21,878 nucleotides of DNA, from positions 1-21,878 of the forward strand of contig JAHEEQ010000034.1 of NCBI GenBank assembly GCA_024640585.1. The letters are read 5' to 3'. Each line of letters opens with the position of its first letter. Positions within the stretch are counted from its first letter, which is position 1. Shown here in pieces: positions 7,380 through 14,442 of the stretch. Below the pieces are notes generated by a model. That model ran no database searches, was not told the origin of the DNA, and was given only the letters and a program-made list of their open reading frames with translations. Position numbers and translations under genes: made by a program. The DNA comes from Micrococcales bacterium. Its GTDB lineage: Bacteria > Actinomycetota > Actinomycetes > S36-B12 > UBA5976.

Positions 7380-7874
7380 ATGACACCCATCATTCAACAA
7401 CCCGGCATCAAGGCTGAAATTGCGGTTGTCGCCATCCCAGAAGATGAACGCGTGTGGGTGCCCCAAGCACCCGAGGTGTGGTTTCGTCCGTTGTTGATGA
7501 ACACCGTCACAGGTAGTTGGTGTAATTTGCTCAGGGTTCGCAAATCGGGCGTCTTATCCAAGCATATCCATCCCTCTTGGGTGACGGGCTATGTCATCAA
7601 AGGGGCTTGGCGTTACCTTGAGCACGACTGGGTGGCGACAGCAGGTTCGTTTGTGTACGAGCCGCCGGGTGAAATTCACACCTTGGTGGTTGACGAAGTC
7701 GCGGGTGAGCCAGAAATGATCACGCAATTCAACATCCATGGTGCGATGGTCTATCTGGATGATCAGGGCAAGACAACGGGATATGAAGATGTCTTCACCA
7801 AAATCGAGATGTGCCGCAAGCATTACATCGAGGTAGGACTTGGTGCTGATTACATTGATCAGTTCATTCGTTGA
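7380..7874 (+). CDS. Cupin protein, 2,4'-dihydroxyacetophenone dioxygenase-like
   Basis: A 164-residue single-domain cupin resembling the 2,4'-dihydroxyacetophenone dioxygenase group of small metal-dependent enzymes. The first cupin motif has H62 and H64 (HIHPSW) but lacks the usual glutamate. The second motif, G-x5-PPG-x2-H, supplies H100. This leaves a three-histidine metal site of the kind known in diketone-cleaving cupin dioxygenases. In this operon it could cleave a C-C bond, or act as an isomerase or epimerase on a sugar-acid intermediate; the name is a family label and not a proven reaction. GGAGG (7369-7373) gives a strong start. It is the last gene before the terminator. Confidence 0.85.
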   Translation: MTPIIQQPGIKAEIAVVAIPEDERVWVPQAPEVWFRPLLMNTVTGSWCNLLRVRKSGVLSKHIHPSWVTGYVIKGAWRYLEHDWVATAGSFVYEPPGEIHTLVVDEVAGEPEMITQFNIHGAMVYLDDQGKTTGYEDVFTKIEMCRKHYIEVGLGADYIDQFIR

Positions 7875-7896
7875 TCCTGTTCAGTGCAAAGAACCC

Positions 7897-7926
7897 CCCC
7901 TTGTATTGCTACAAGGGGTTTTATTT
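7897..7926 (+). terminator. Strong intrinsic terminator of the catabolic operon
   Basis: CCCCTTGTA (7897-7905) and TACAAGGGG (7910-7918) form a perfect 9-bp GC-rich stem with a TTGC loop, followed by TTTTATTT. It lies 22 bases after the cupin stop and ends the operon. It abuts the second tRNA-like attachment fragment. Confidence 0.9.
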
Positions 7927-7963
7927 GGCTCCTTAACCTGGGCGCGAACCAGGGACCTACGGA
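7926..7963 (-). repeat. tRNA-Asn-like 3' fragment (attachment site remnant, copy 2)
   Basis: The minus strand again reads as a tRNA T arm plus acceptor 3' strand and CCA, with two differences from copy 1 (a T in the acceptor strand and a G in the T loop). The G in the loop changes TTCGAGC to TTCGCGC. Similarity to a tRNA stops in the anticodon arm, so the gene is incomplete. It marks the junction between island 1 and island 2. Confidence 0.72.
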
Positions 7964-8076
7964 TAGTAGAAATGTAGGCTCTTGAAAAAATCTATATGAA
8001 TCAATGCTTTATTTGCGCGGTATTGCGCCGTGTAATGAGCCGTGTAATAAACCAAAAGTTGCATAACGCAACTTTT
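7926..8076. repeat. Attachment region between the two islands (about 151 bp)
   Basis: Collinear with 146-297. ATCAATG lies at 8000, CCGTGTAAT at 8028-8036 and 8040-8048, and a palindrome with arms AAAAGTTGC (8054-8062) and GCAACTTTT (8068-8076). Offsets from the tRNA-like CCA end (74, 102, 114 and 128) match the left copy almost exactly, while the intervening bases differ. This suggests two related elements that used the same target with related recombinases, and not a recent duplication. Confidence 0.65.
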
Positions 8077-8224
8077 CCAGAGTTTAGAGCACTTTTGCAA
8101 ACTCTCGGAATCATCTTACTTTGGCATCCCTTTTGGTTGAATGTTTCGTCTTTCAAGAGATTTTGATGACAACTGAACAGTCTATTTAGGAACCTCAGTA
8201 AGATTTCTTTACTAGGAGATTTGT
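8077..8224. other. Upstream region of the DUF3644-like gene
   Basis: About 150 non-coding bases follow the palindrome. AGGAG at 8214-8218 is a clear ribosome site for the GTG start at 8225. I found no confident promoter or operator here. Confidence 0.4.
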
Positions 8225-9211
8225 GTGCGCCCACCACTTAACCAACGGTTCGTTGATAAAGCAGCCGCAGCTATAACTGCTGCAGTAGAGGTCTATAACA
8301 AGCCATCATTTCTGTACAGAGAAGAAACGTTTGCAATCCTGGCACTTAATGCATGGGAGTTATTACTCAAGGCTAAAGTCCTGAAAGATGCTGAAAACGC
8401 CATTTCGTCGCTAAGAGTGTACGAGACGCGATTAACAAAAGCAGGAGAAAGGTCGACTAAAAAGTTTCTAAAACGAAATCGAGCAGGAAATCCTCAGTCA
8501 ATAACATTGGGAGCATGTATTGCGAAGCTTGATGAGACGAATGACTCCAAACTTCCATCGGAAGTGAAGGCGAACTTAGAAGCATTGATTGAAATTCGGG
8601 ACAACTCAATTCACTTTATTACTGCTAGTTCAACACTTGCAAGACAGGCTCAAGAGCTATCTGCCGCTTGCGTTCGCAATTTCATTCTGTTGGCGAAAAA
8701 ATGGTTTAAAAAAGACTTTTCCGATATCTTGAATTTGGTTTTACCTTTGTCATTTGTTGCCCATTCCCAAGATGTAGGTGCAGTAATTGTTTCAGCGGAC
8801 GAGTCGCGACTCATTGAGCATCTCAAGTCTCTTGCGCAGGGAGTGAGCGACGATCAGTGTGAGTACGCTGTTGCTATCCGACTTCAGGTGAAACTTGAAA
8901 AGAGTTCCCTAGCAAACGCATCAAAAATACAAATCTCGAAAGACGCAGATGCTATACAAGTTCAATTGGCAGAGCAAGACATTAAGGAGAAATACCCTTG
9001 GACATACGATGAGCTATGCAAACGAATGATGGTCCGGTACAGCGATTTCAAGATGAACAACGAGTTCCATGCGTTACGTAAGCCTCTACTGGAAAATGAG
9101 AAATACGCGAAGATTAGATATCTTGATTTGGAAAATAAAGTCGGCCCTAAGAAGCCTTACTTCAATGCAAATATTTTGCAAGTCTTTGATCTTAGCTATA
9201 CAAAAAAATAA
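8225..9211 (+). CDS. DUF3644-like protein of unknown function
   Basis: A 328-residue soluble protein. The N-terminal part, with VEVYNKPSFLYREETFAIL followed by NAWELLLKAK (residues about 21-52), matches my memory of the DUF3644 family, which has no settled function and often occurs in defence or mobile regions. Further conserved-looking stretches are LEALIEIRDNSIHF (about 118-131), a charged helix with an RDN-x-IHF pattern, and a C-terminal segment YPWTYDELCKRM. The pattern is loosely reminiscent of HEPN-type helical RNases, but I cannot confirm that. The start is GTG with AGGAG six bases upstream. It is the first gene of island 2, beside the attachment site, and converges on the next gene. 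Confidence 0.75.
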   Translation: MRPPLNQRFVDKAAAAITAAVEVYNKPSFLYREETFAILALNAWELLLKAKVLKDAENAISSLRVYETRLTKAGERSTKKFLKRNRAGNPQSITLGACIAKLDETNDSKLPSEVKANLEALIEIRDNSIHFITASSTLARQAQELSAACVRNFILLAKKWFKKDFSDILNLVLPLSFVAHSQDVGAVIVSADESRLIEHLKSLAQGVSDDQCEYAVAIRLQVKLEKSSLANASKIQISKDADAIQVQLAEQDIKEKYPWTYDELCKRMMVRYSDFKMNNEFHALRKPLLENEKYAKIRYLDLENKVGPKKPYFNANILQVFDLSYTKK

Positions 9212-9255
9212 GCACGTTAAAAGACTGTTGCTAATCTTTTGTAGGTCATTGACTT

Positions 9256-9879
9256 CTACTGTATGGACGAGACAGTCCAAGAGCAAAAATTATTGTCAAT
9301 ACGAACTATCCAAGTAGGTGCATCTCGATCGACTGTTCCTAGTTGCGAAACTGAGTAAACATACTTGTTGTCTTCGCTTGGAAGAAGGCTCACAACCCAT
9401 ACATCAGCAAAACTTAAAGATGTTGGTAGTTCTTTAGCAACTTTGCGAGGGTGCCATGGGCCGCCATCTACATTTAGAAAAATGACGAGTTGCTTTCCTG
9501 ATGCGTATGCTTTGCCACCCTTGCTCAATTTTTTACTGAATGCAAAAATAATGCGATCCTCAATAGAAAGATTTTTTTCTTTTGAGTTGTATGCCTGACC
9601 AACCATCACATGCTCGGTTGCCCAGGTATCGCCAGTTTCAGTGTTCAAAATGATTCCATCACTTCCTTGCGGGTCACTTGTAAAAGTATGTGAATCTTTT
9701 CCTGATTGAGCATTGATTACTGCGCATATCAGCCAATTTCCTAGAACCTCGCGTGATCGCATGTTTCCGAATCGTTGAAACGGTTTTCCAGTTAAGAGGT
9801 GCTTTCCATCTCTTACAAAGGGTTCAATTTCTTTCAATGCGATAGTCAGATTTTTAAATCGGGTTACTTCATATTTCAT
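9256..9879 (-). CDS. Uncharacterised protein, possibly nuclease-like
   Basis: A 207-residue soluble protein that I do not recognise. The middle holds SREVLGNWLICAVIN (42-56), then DPQGSDGIIL (69-78) and a TEHVMV stretch (88-93) after a short turn. The order of an acidic residue, a hydrophobic strand and an E-containing strand (D74, E89) recalls the core of PD-(D/E)XK nucleases, but the lysine is replaced (E89-H-V), so this is only a suggestion. It lies 70 bases downstream of the recombinase on the same strand and could share its transcript. The convergent DUF3644-like gene ends 44 bases away. No membrane segment or signal peptide is seen. Confidence 0.6.
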   Translation of the reverse strand: MKYEVTRFKNLTIALKEIEPFVRDGKHLLTGKPFQRFGNMRSREVLGNWLICAVINAQSGKDSHTFTSDPQGSDGIILNTETGDTWATEHVMVGQAYNSKEKNLSIEDRIIFAFSKKLSKGGKAYASGKQLVIFLNVDGGPWHPRKVAKELPTSLSFADVWVVSLLPSEDNKYVYSVSQLGTVDRDAPTWIVRIDNNFCSWTVSSIQ

Positions 9880-9949
9880 AGGTGATAAGTATGACTCATG
9901 CTTTTAGTTCAACTCTCTCTATTACGCAGTCGAACTTTCTTACATCAAT

Positions 9950-10978
9950 CTAGATCTCTATTTTTTTAATCACTTCAAGCTTCTGCTCAAGGCTGTACCC
10001 GACAGTTCCGTATTTTGCAAAGTCGGTTGCATTTCTTCCGTGTCCGGTAATTGACTCTGCTAGGGGTAGAGGAATGTCGTTGCAAGCCTTCAATCGATCT
10101 ATGAATGCATGACGAAACATGTGACTTCTGAAGTTCAGATGCTTAAGTGATTTATTTAAAGTTGCCGAACAACTTGAGTTTCCAATTTCATTTGCGTACT
10201 GTGGTGCTAGCCATTCGCTTTTTTCCCATTGAGCTCTTTCATAGAGTTTTTTGGCCGCAACTAAGGAAATGCCAACAAGTGGAACAGCTCTGATACTTGC
10301 TTTTGTTTTTCTATCAGTGAGACTATTTTTTCGGACCCACAAATGTGGAATGTCATGTTCTAGGACTAAGTCATCTAGTCTTGCTAGCGATGGCTCAGAA
10401 ATTCGCATCCCGGTATTCAGCTGTATCAGACCTATGAGATGTGCTGTCGAAAGATGCTTTGTCATTGCTTCTTTTACTTTCAAAAGCAACATACGGTCAA
10501 TCATCGGAATAGGCCGCATATTTTCCATCTCACCTCTAATTTGTAAACCGCGGAATGGACTAAGTCGATCGATGTCAAGATGTTTGAATGCCATCGTCAC
10601 CATAGCATTGAGCATGTTGTTATGTTTGCGCACGCTGTTCGGATGCAGACCTCTAGCAAGCTGGGCATCTCTGTATTCTGTAATGTGTGAGTGCCTAAGT
10701 TCATCAAGGGGAACATCGCCAAAATGTTCAATGAAAAGTCTGTAGTAGTGTTGAGCATTGACGCGAAATTTTCTACGGTGAGCAGAGAGGTTTTCGTTCA
10801 TGTAAATTTCAAATGCAGTTGAAATTGTCGGTCTAGGCTTATCTTTGTAGCGGTTCAAATAGTCAACTACTAGATCGGATAAAAAATCTTCATCTAACTC
10901 AATGCCTCGAACATTTAGCTTACGGCGAATACGTGTATCTAGGTAAGTTTTATGAGACAGTTCAATTTCTGTTGACAT
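9950..10978 (-). CDS. Tyrosine recombinase / phage-type integrase
   Basis: A 342-residue site-specific recombinase. The N-terminal part (about 50-135) fits a SAM-like core-binding domain, and the C-terminal half is catalytic. Catalytic residues, numbered from the chosen start, are R192 in NTGMRISE, a likely K226, H286 and R289 in HMFRH, H313 in TGHG and the nucleophile Y323 (FAKYG), with Y328 as an alternative. The start at 10978 is chosen because AAGG sits about 7 bases upstream; a longer reading from a TTG at 11047 adds 23 residues with no ribosome site. It probably integrates and excises island 2. It lies about 2 kb inside the island, not directly at the attachment site, which is less usual. 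Confidence 0.93.
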   Translation of the reverse strand: MSTEIELSHKTYLDTRIRRKLNVRGIELDEDFLSDLVVDYLNRYKDKPRPTISTAFEIYMNENLSAHRRKFRVNAQHYYRLFIEHFGDVPLDELRHSHITEYRDAQLARGLHPNSVRKHNNMLNAMVTMAFKHLDIDRLSPFRGLQIRGEMENMRPIPMIDRMLLLKVKEAMTKHLSTAHLIGLIQLNTGMRISEPSLARLDDLVLEHDIPHLWVRKNSLTDRKTKASIRAVPLVGISLVAAKKLYERAQWEKSEWLAPQYANEIGNSSCSATLNKSLKHLNFRSHMFRHAFIDRLKACNDIPLPLAESITGHGRNATDFAKYGTVGYSLEQKLEVIKKIEI

Positions 10979-11175
10979 GTTTTGACCTTGTAGGCAAAGC
11001 ATTAAATTTAATTTCTTCCTTTGCTTTAGAGCAACCTTTAATCCCAAGAGTCCCGATAACTTGGACGGGCTCTGAATGTGTCCTGTGCTCCTATGTTTAT
11101 TAGCTTCAGACCCTGTTATGAGTGAAGCTCCTGAGACTATTCGTTTCCATTCGCCAGTCCTACTAAACTTCTACC
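10979..11175. other. Divergent intergenic region between recombinase and SRAP gene
   Basis: About 200 bases containing the promoters of both divergent genes. I searched for a CTG-N10-CAG LexA box and found none, so the SRAP gene here is not obviously under direct LexA control. No strong hairpin was seen. Confidence 0.4.
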
Positions 11176-11811
11176 GTGTGCACAAATTTCACGCCAACCA
11201 AAAAGAGCCAGTGGGTCAAAGATAAGCTGGGAGTAGAGCTACCACCTGTTTACCCAGCGGAGTCATACCCGGGATTTGCTGCGCCCGTTGTTGCGAAAAG
11301 TCACCAGACTGGACGAGTTGCTTGCGGTCTGGCCAAGTTTGGTCTGATCCCTTCTTGGGCCAGAGATGAAAAGATCGCCCGTCATACTTATAACGCTAGA
11401 AGTGAGACAGCGGCTGAGAAGCCAAGTTATCGAACTGCTTGGCGCCAACGTCAATACGGTCTCGTCTTGGTCGATAACTTTTACGAACCAAGTTATGAGT
11501 CGGGTAGGGCGGTGCGCTGGAAGATTGAACTAACTTCTGGTGATCCGTTTGGAATTGCCTGCCTTTGGGACCGCTGGACTGATCCAGCTTCTGGGGAACT
11601 GTTGGTCAGTTTCTCCATGCTGACGGTCAACGCCGACGAGCACCCCGTGATGCGTCAGTTTCACAAGCCTGGTGATGAGAAGCGTACCCCTGTGATCATT
11701 GCTCCAGATCTGCATGATGCATGGTTAGGCGCTGATCCCGCCAAGGCTGCGGAGATGATGACTTGGTCCCACATGCCTGAGCTGAGAGCCGAGTCAGCCC
11801 CGAGAATTTAG
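11176..11811 (+). CDS. SRAP-domain protein (SOS response-associated peptidase, YedK/HMCES family)
   Basis: A 211-residue single-domain SRAP protein. Family members form a covalent thiazolidine link with abasic sites in single-stranded DNA and so protect them during replication. The initiator is GTG, which places the essential cysteine at position 2 (MCTNFTP), as the mechanism needs after methionine removal. Other active-site residues are seen: N73 and R75 (NARSET), E104 (NFYEP) and H156 (DEHPVMRQFH). The gene directly precedes umuD and umuC, giving a three-gene group for tolerating damaged DNA. The length is typical. It ends about 50 bases before umuD and may be read with it or from its own promoter. 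Confidence 0.96.
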   Translation: MCTNFTPTKKSQWVKDKLGVELPPVYPAESYPGFAAPVVAKSHQTGRVACGLAKFGLIPSWARDEKIARHTYNARSETAAEKPSYRTAWRQRQYGLVLVDNFYEPSYESGRAVRWKIELTSGDPFGIACLWDRWTDPASGELLVSFSMLTVNADEHPVMRQFHKPGDEKRTPVIIAPDLHDAWLGADPAKAAEMMTWSHMPELRAESAPRI

Positions 11812-11816
11812 TCCAT

Positions 11817-11846
11817 TTGTGTACTTATATGCTGGATGAATATACA
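11817..11846 (+). promoter_or_regulatory. Candidate umuDC promoter
   Basis: TTGTGT (11817-11822) and TATACA (11841-11846), separated by 18 bases, resemble sigma-70 -35 and -10 elements. The -10 lies inside the LexA box, as expected for an SOS gene. Transcription would begin only a few bases before the ATG at 11861, so the mRNA may be almost leaderless; no ribosome site is seen. Confidence 0.5.
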
Positions 11847-11857
11847 GTATATTCATC
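11832..11857 (+). promoter_or_regulatory. LexA box upstream of umuD
   Basis: CTG-GATGAATATA-CAG (11832-11847) is a perfect CTG-N10-CAG SOS box. It is embedded in a larger perfect palindrome: GATGAATATA (11835-11844) and TATATTCATC (11848-11857), with CAG between them. The box ends 13 bases before the umuD start and overlaps the candidate -10, so bound LexA would block the promoter directly. Confidence 0.85.
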
Positions 11858-11860
11858 AGC

Positions 11861-12301
11861 ATGTATGTAGAAAATTATTCGACTCCACAACCAGTTTTTG
11901 TCTCTGACGTCAGCATCACGCTTGACGTTTGTGGCTGGAACATTCCTGCAGGCTTTCCATCTCCAGCAGCAGATCACGCCCAAGAACGCATTGATCTAAA
12001 CAAGCAGCTCATCCGTAACAAAGAGGCTACGTACATTTTTCGGGTCAAGGGCGACTCAATGACCGGGGCAGGGATCTATGAGGGAGATGCGCTGTTAGTA
12101 GACCGCAGCATAGATCCCAAGCACAACAACATCGTGATTGCCCAGTTGAACAATGAGTTCACCGTTAAGCGGCTCTATCGACGAGGTGGGGTTGTGAAGT
12201 TAGTCGCTGAGAATCCAATCTATCCTGCACGGTTGATCAAGGAGGAAGATGACTTTATTGTCTGGGGTGTTGTGACATTCAATCTGCACAAGCTCTGCTA
12301 A
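11861..12301 (+). CDS. umuD: UmuD, subunit of DNA polymerase V (self-cleaving)
   Basis: A 146-residue S24-family protein. On RecA filaments it cleaves itself to the active form that joins UmuC in the error-prone translesion polymerase V. The cleavage site is A30-G31 in PAGFPSPAAD; many family members have Ala-Gly or Cys-Gly here. The Ser-Lys catalytic pair is S66 (GDSM) and K103 (FTVKRL). The N-terminal arm of about 30 residues before the cleavage site is slightly longer than in the E. coli protein. A LexA box overlaps the promoter. umuC starts 12 bases after the stop codon, so the two genes form one operon. Confidence 0.97.
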   Translation: MYVENYSTPQPVFVSDVSITLDVCGWNIPAGFPSPAADHAQERIDLNKQLIRNKEATYIFRVKGDSMTGAGIYEGDALLVDRSIDPKHNNIVIAQLNNEFTVKRLYRRGGVVKLVAENPIYPARLIKEEDDFIVWGVVTFNLHKLC

Positions 12302-12313
12302 TGGTGACGAAGG

Positions 12314-13576
12314 ATGGTTGCGCAAATTGCATTGGTGGACTGCAACAACTTCTATGTGAGTTGTGAGAGGGTCTTTCGTCCAGATTTAAGAGATGTGCCC
12401 GTTGTTGTGCTTTCCAACAATGACGGATGCGCAGTGTCCCGCTCAAATGAAGCCAAAGCACTTGGCATCAAGATGGGGCAGCCTTGGTTTGAATGCAAAG
12501 AGCTTGCAGAAGTACACGGCATCTTGGCTCTTAGTAGCAACTATGCACTCTATGCGGACATGTCAAACCGTGTCATGTCTATCTTGGCTAGTTACGCACC
12601 AAGGCAAGAGGTGTATTCGATTGATGAGAGTTTTCTAGATCTGACTGGCATCCCAAAGCTTAGAGACCTCAGCTATGAAATGCGAGATCTGGTGTTCAGA
12701 TGGACAGGTATTCCTGTTTGCGTGGGTATCGGCCCAACAAAGACGCTTGCTAAGCTAGCTAATCACATAGCCAAAAAACATCCAAGATCCAAAGGTGTAT
12801 TCAACTACAACGACCTAAATGAAACTCAAAAGACAAAGCTACTGGGGCAGATTGCAGTTGATGAAGTTTGGGGCGTTGGCAGAAAAATAACTAAGCGATT
12901 AGCGTTGCATGGGATCCAATCCGTTCAAGAACTCCGTGCAGCGCACACTCCGACTTTGCGCTCTGAATTCGGCGTGGTGATGGAGAAGACGCAAAGAGAG
13001 TTGCAGGAGATCTCATGTATCGATCTTGAAGAGCATGTGCCTGATAAGCAGCAAATCGTAAATAGTCGCTCGTTCGGTAAGCCGGTCACTGAGCTTGCGG
13101 TAATTCAGGATGCACTTAGCGTATTCGTGGCCAACGGAACGGCGAAACTGAGAGCCCAAAATGGGCAAGCAGCGCTATTACAGGTGTTTCTCCAGACTAA
13201 TCGATTCAAGCCGGAACAACCCCAGTACAACCCATGCATGGCGGTTCCATTGCCTCAACCTACAAATGACAGCCTGGTTATCAACCGATGGGTGCAGCAT
13301 GTGGCTGGGCTGCTATGGCGCGATGGCTACAAGTACAAAAAAGCAGGAATCATGCTGGGCGATATCTCACCGATTTCAATGGTCCAAGGTGATTTGCTTG
13401 AACCACAAGCAAACGGAGAAAACCGGTTGATGAAGGCAATAGATGGGTTGAATTCTCGCTTCGGGCGCGGGACAGTTACGGTCAGCACAGGCGGAATGCG
13501 AAAAGAGTGGGGTATGCGTCAGGAGCGTAAGTCACCCAACTACACGACAGATTGGTCAGAAGTCCCTGTTGTGTAA
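12314..13576 (+). CDS. umuC: UmuC, catalytic subunit of DNA polymerase V
   Basis: A 420-residue Y-family translesion DNA polymerase, normal length for UmuC. Catalytic metal ligands are D9 in [12 protein letters not shown] and D104 and E105 in YSIDESF. The [18 protein letters not shown] stretch and a helix-hairpin-helix region ([12 protein letters not shown]) follow, then the little-finger domain. QGDLLEP near the C-terminus resembles a sliding-clamp-binding motif. The C-terminal region with [14 protein letters not shown] and SPNYTTDW is typical of UmuC. The ribosome site is weak: GAAGG touches the ATG. The gene follows umuD closely and is likely translated from the same SOS-controlled mRNA. 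Confidence 0.97.
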   Translation: MVAQIALVDCNNFYVSCERVFRPDLRDVPVVVLSNNDGCAVSRSNEAKALGIKMGQPWFECKELAEVHGILALSSNYALYADMSNRVMSILASYAPRQEVYSIDESFLDLTGIPKLRDLSYEMRDLVFRWTGIPVCVGIGPTKTLAKLANHIAKKHPRSKGVFNYNDLNETQKTKLLGQIAVDEVWGVGRKITKRLALHGIQSVQELRAAHTPTLRSEFGVVMEKTQRELQEISCIDLEEHVPDKQQIVNSRSFGKPVTELAVIQDALSVFVANGTAKLRAQNGQAALLQVFLQTNRFKPEQPQYNPCMAVPLPQPTNDSLVINRWVQHVAGLLWRDGYKYKKAGIMLGDISPISMVQGDLLEPQANGENRLMKAIDGLNSRFGRGTVTVSTGGMRKEWGMRQERKSPNYTTDWSEVPVV

Positions 13577-13597
13577 GAAGAGGTGAAAAACTAACGT

Positions 13598-13621
13598 CCG
13601 ATCAGATTAATTCATGATCGG
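13598..13621. promoter_or_regulatory. Inverted repeat after umuC
   Basis: CCGATCA (13598-13604) and TGATCGG (13615-13621) form a perfect 7-bp inverted repeat with a 10-base loop, 21 bases after the umuC stop. No T-run follows, so it is a poor terminator. It may instead be an operator for the following gene, or a weak transcript end. Confidence 0.4.
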
Positions 13622-13668
13622 GATTGGTACCCAATATATCAATCACTAGTTCACTAAACTTAGTTGAA

Positions 13669-14442
13669 ATGAAAAAAACAGATTCAACCTGCTCTAACTG
13701 TGGATTCCATATCAAAGATGGAAAGGCTATTCGCTGTGGTTTTGACTACTTCCAAGTTCCTGCTTCTCAACGCCGCACGCCCAAGCTAACTAGTTTTCCT
13801 GAGGTCGCTGCCAGTCACAGTTGTCCACGCTGGGATCCGAATGGTTCCAGCGTCTTGAAACCCTCTGCGGAGTCTGGAGCACCTCAGAAAGCTGAGACCG
13901 TTTACTACCTGCCAGGATGGGGTGGGTTAATTGGTACAGGTTTAGGGCAGGCGTTGCTCGATAAAGGCTATGACGTTACTGGGCGTGAGACAGTAGGGGA
14001 TTTCAAATCGGCTGGTTTTACTAGTCAGGTTGAAATCGTTGCCAACGACCTTAAAGAGTATTTTTGGCGGGAAGACGCACATGTGATCTGTAACTCCTTT
14101 GGTGGGTACCTATTTCTCCATGCCCAGGCTCTGATCGGTGAACCCTACATTGGAAACGTGATCCTCTTGTCTCCAATCGTTGGAGAGTTTGCGGATGCTG
14201 ATGAGCATCGGCCTATGAATTTCATTCCGCCTCAGTCAGAGAAGTTGCTTGAACTTGCTAATGCTGGAAAGTTTCCTGTGCCGCAGAAATGCGAGATTCA
14301 TGTGGGATCGGATGATTGGCAAAGCTGTCCAAATGCAGTTGCTTTTGGTAAGTTGGTAGGAATGAGAGTCAATGTTGTTCAAGGCGCGGGACACAGCCTT
14401 CCGAAGGACTACGTCAGTAGGCTCTTAAACGAATGGTCATGA
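13669..14442 (+). CDS. Zinc-ribbon plus alpha/beta-hydrolase-like protein
   Basis: A 257-residue protein with two parts. The first 55 residues carry four cysteines (C8, C11, C23 and C52; CSNCG and SCPRW) in a spacing suited to a zinc ribbon. From about residue 75 the sequence follows an alpha/beta hydrolase of the RBBP9/YdeN-like type: YYLPGWGG, a nucleophile elbow CNSFGGY with S143, an acid at D215 or D216 (GSDDW) and H242 (GAGHS). The first glycine of the usual G-x-S-x-G elbow is replaced by cysteine. ATG 13669 is chosen over a TTG at 13624, although neither has a good ribosome site. It lies between umuDC and dptFGH, and its substrate and role are unknown. Confidence 0.75.
   Translation: MKKTDSTCSNCGFHIKDGKAIRCGFDYFQVPASQRRTPKLTSFPEVAASHSCPRWDPNGSSVLKPSAESGAPQKAETVYYLPGWGGLIGTGLGQALLDKGYDVTGRETVGDFKSAGFTSQVEIVANDLKEYFWREDAHVICNSFGGYLFLHAQALIGEPYIGNVILLSPIVGEFADADEHRPMNFIPPQSEKLLELANAGKFPVPQKCEIHVGSDDWQSCPNAVAFGKLVGMRVNVVQGAGHSLPKDYVSRLLNEWS

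Noticed and set aside
10251..10745. 164-codon plus-strand reading frame
   Set aside because: It is antisense to the catalytic part of the recombinase, which is recognised by its motifs.
10979..11047. TTG start adding 23 residues to the recombinase
   Set aside because: No ribosome site precedes it, whereas AAGG precedes the ATG at 10978.
11048..11175. LexA box upstream of the SRAP gene
   Set aside because: CTG triplets here are not followed by CAG at the required 10-base spacing.
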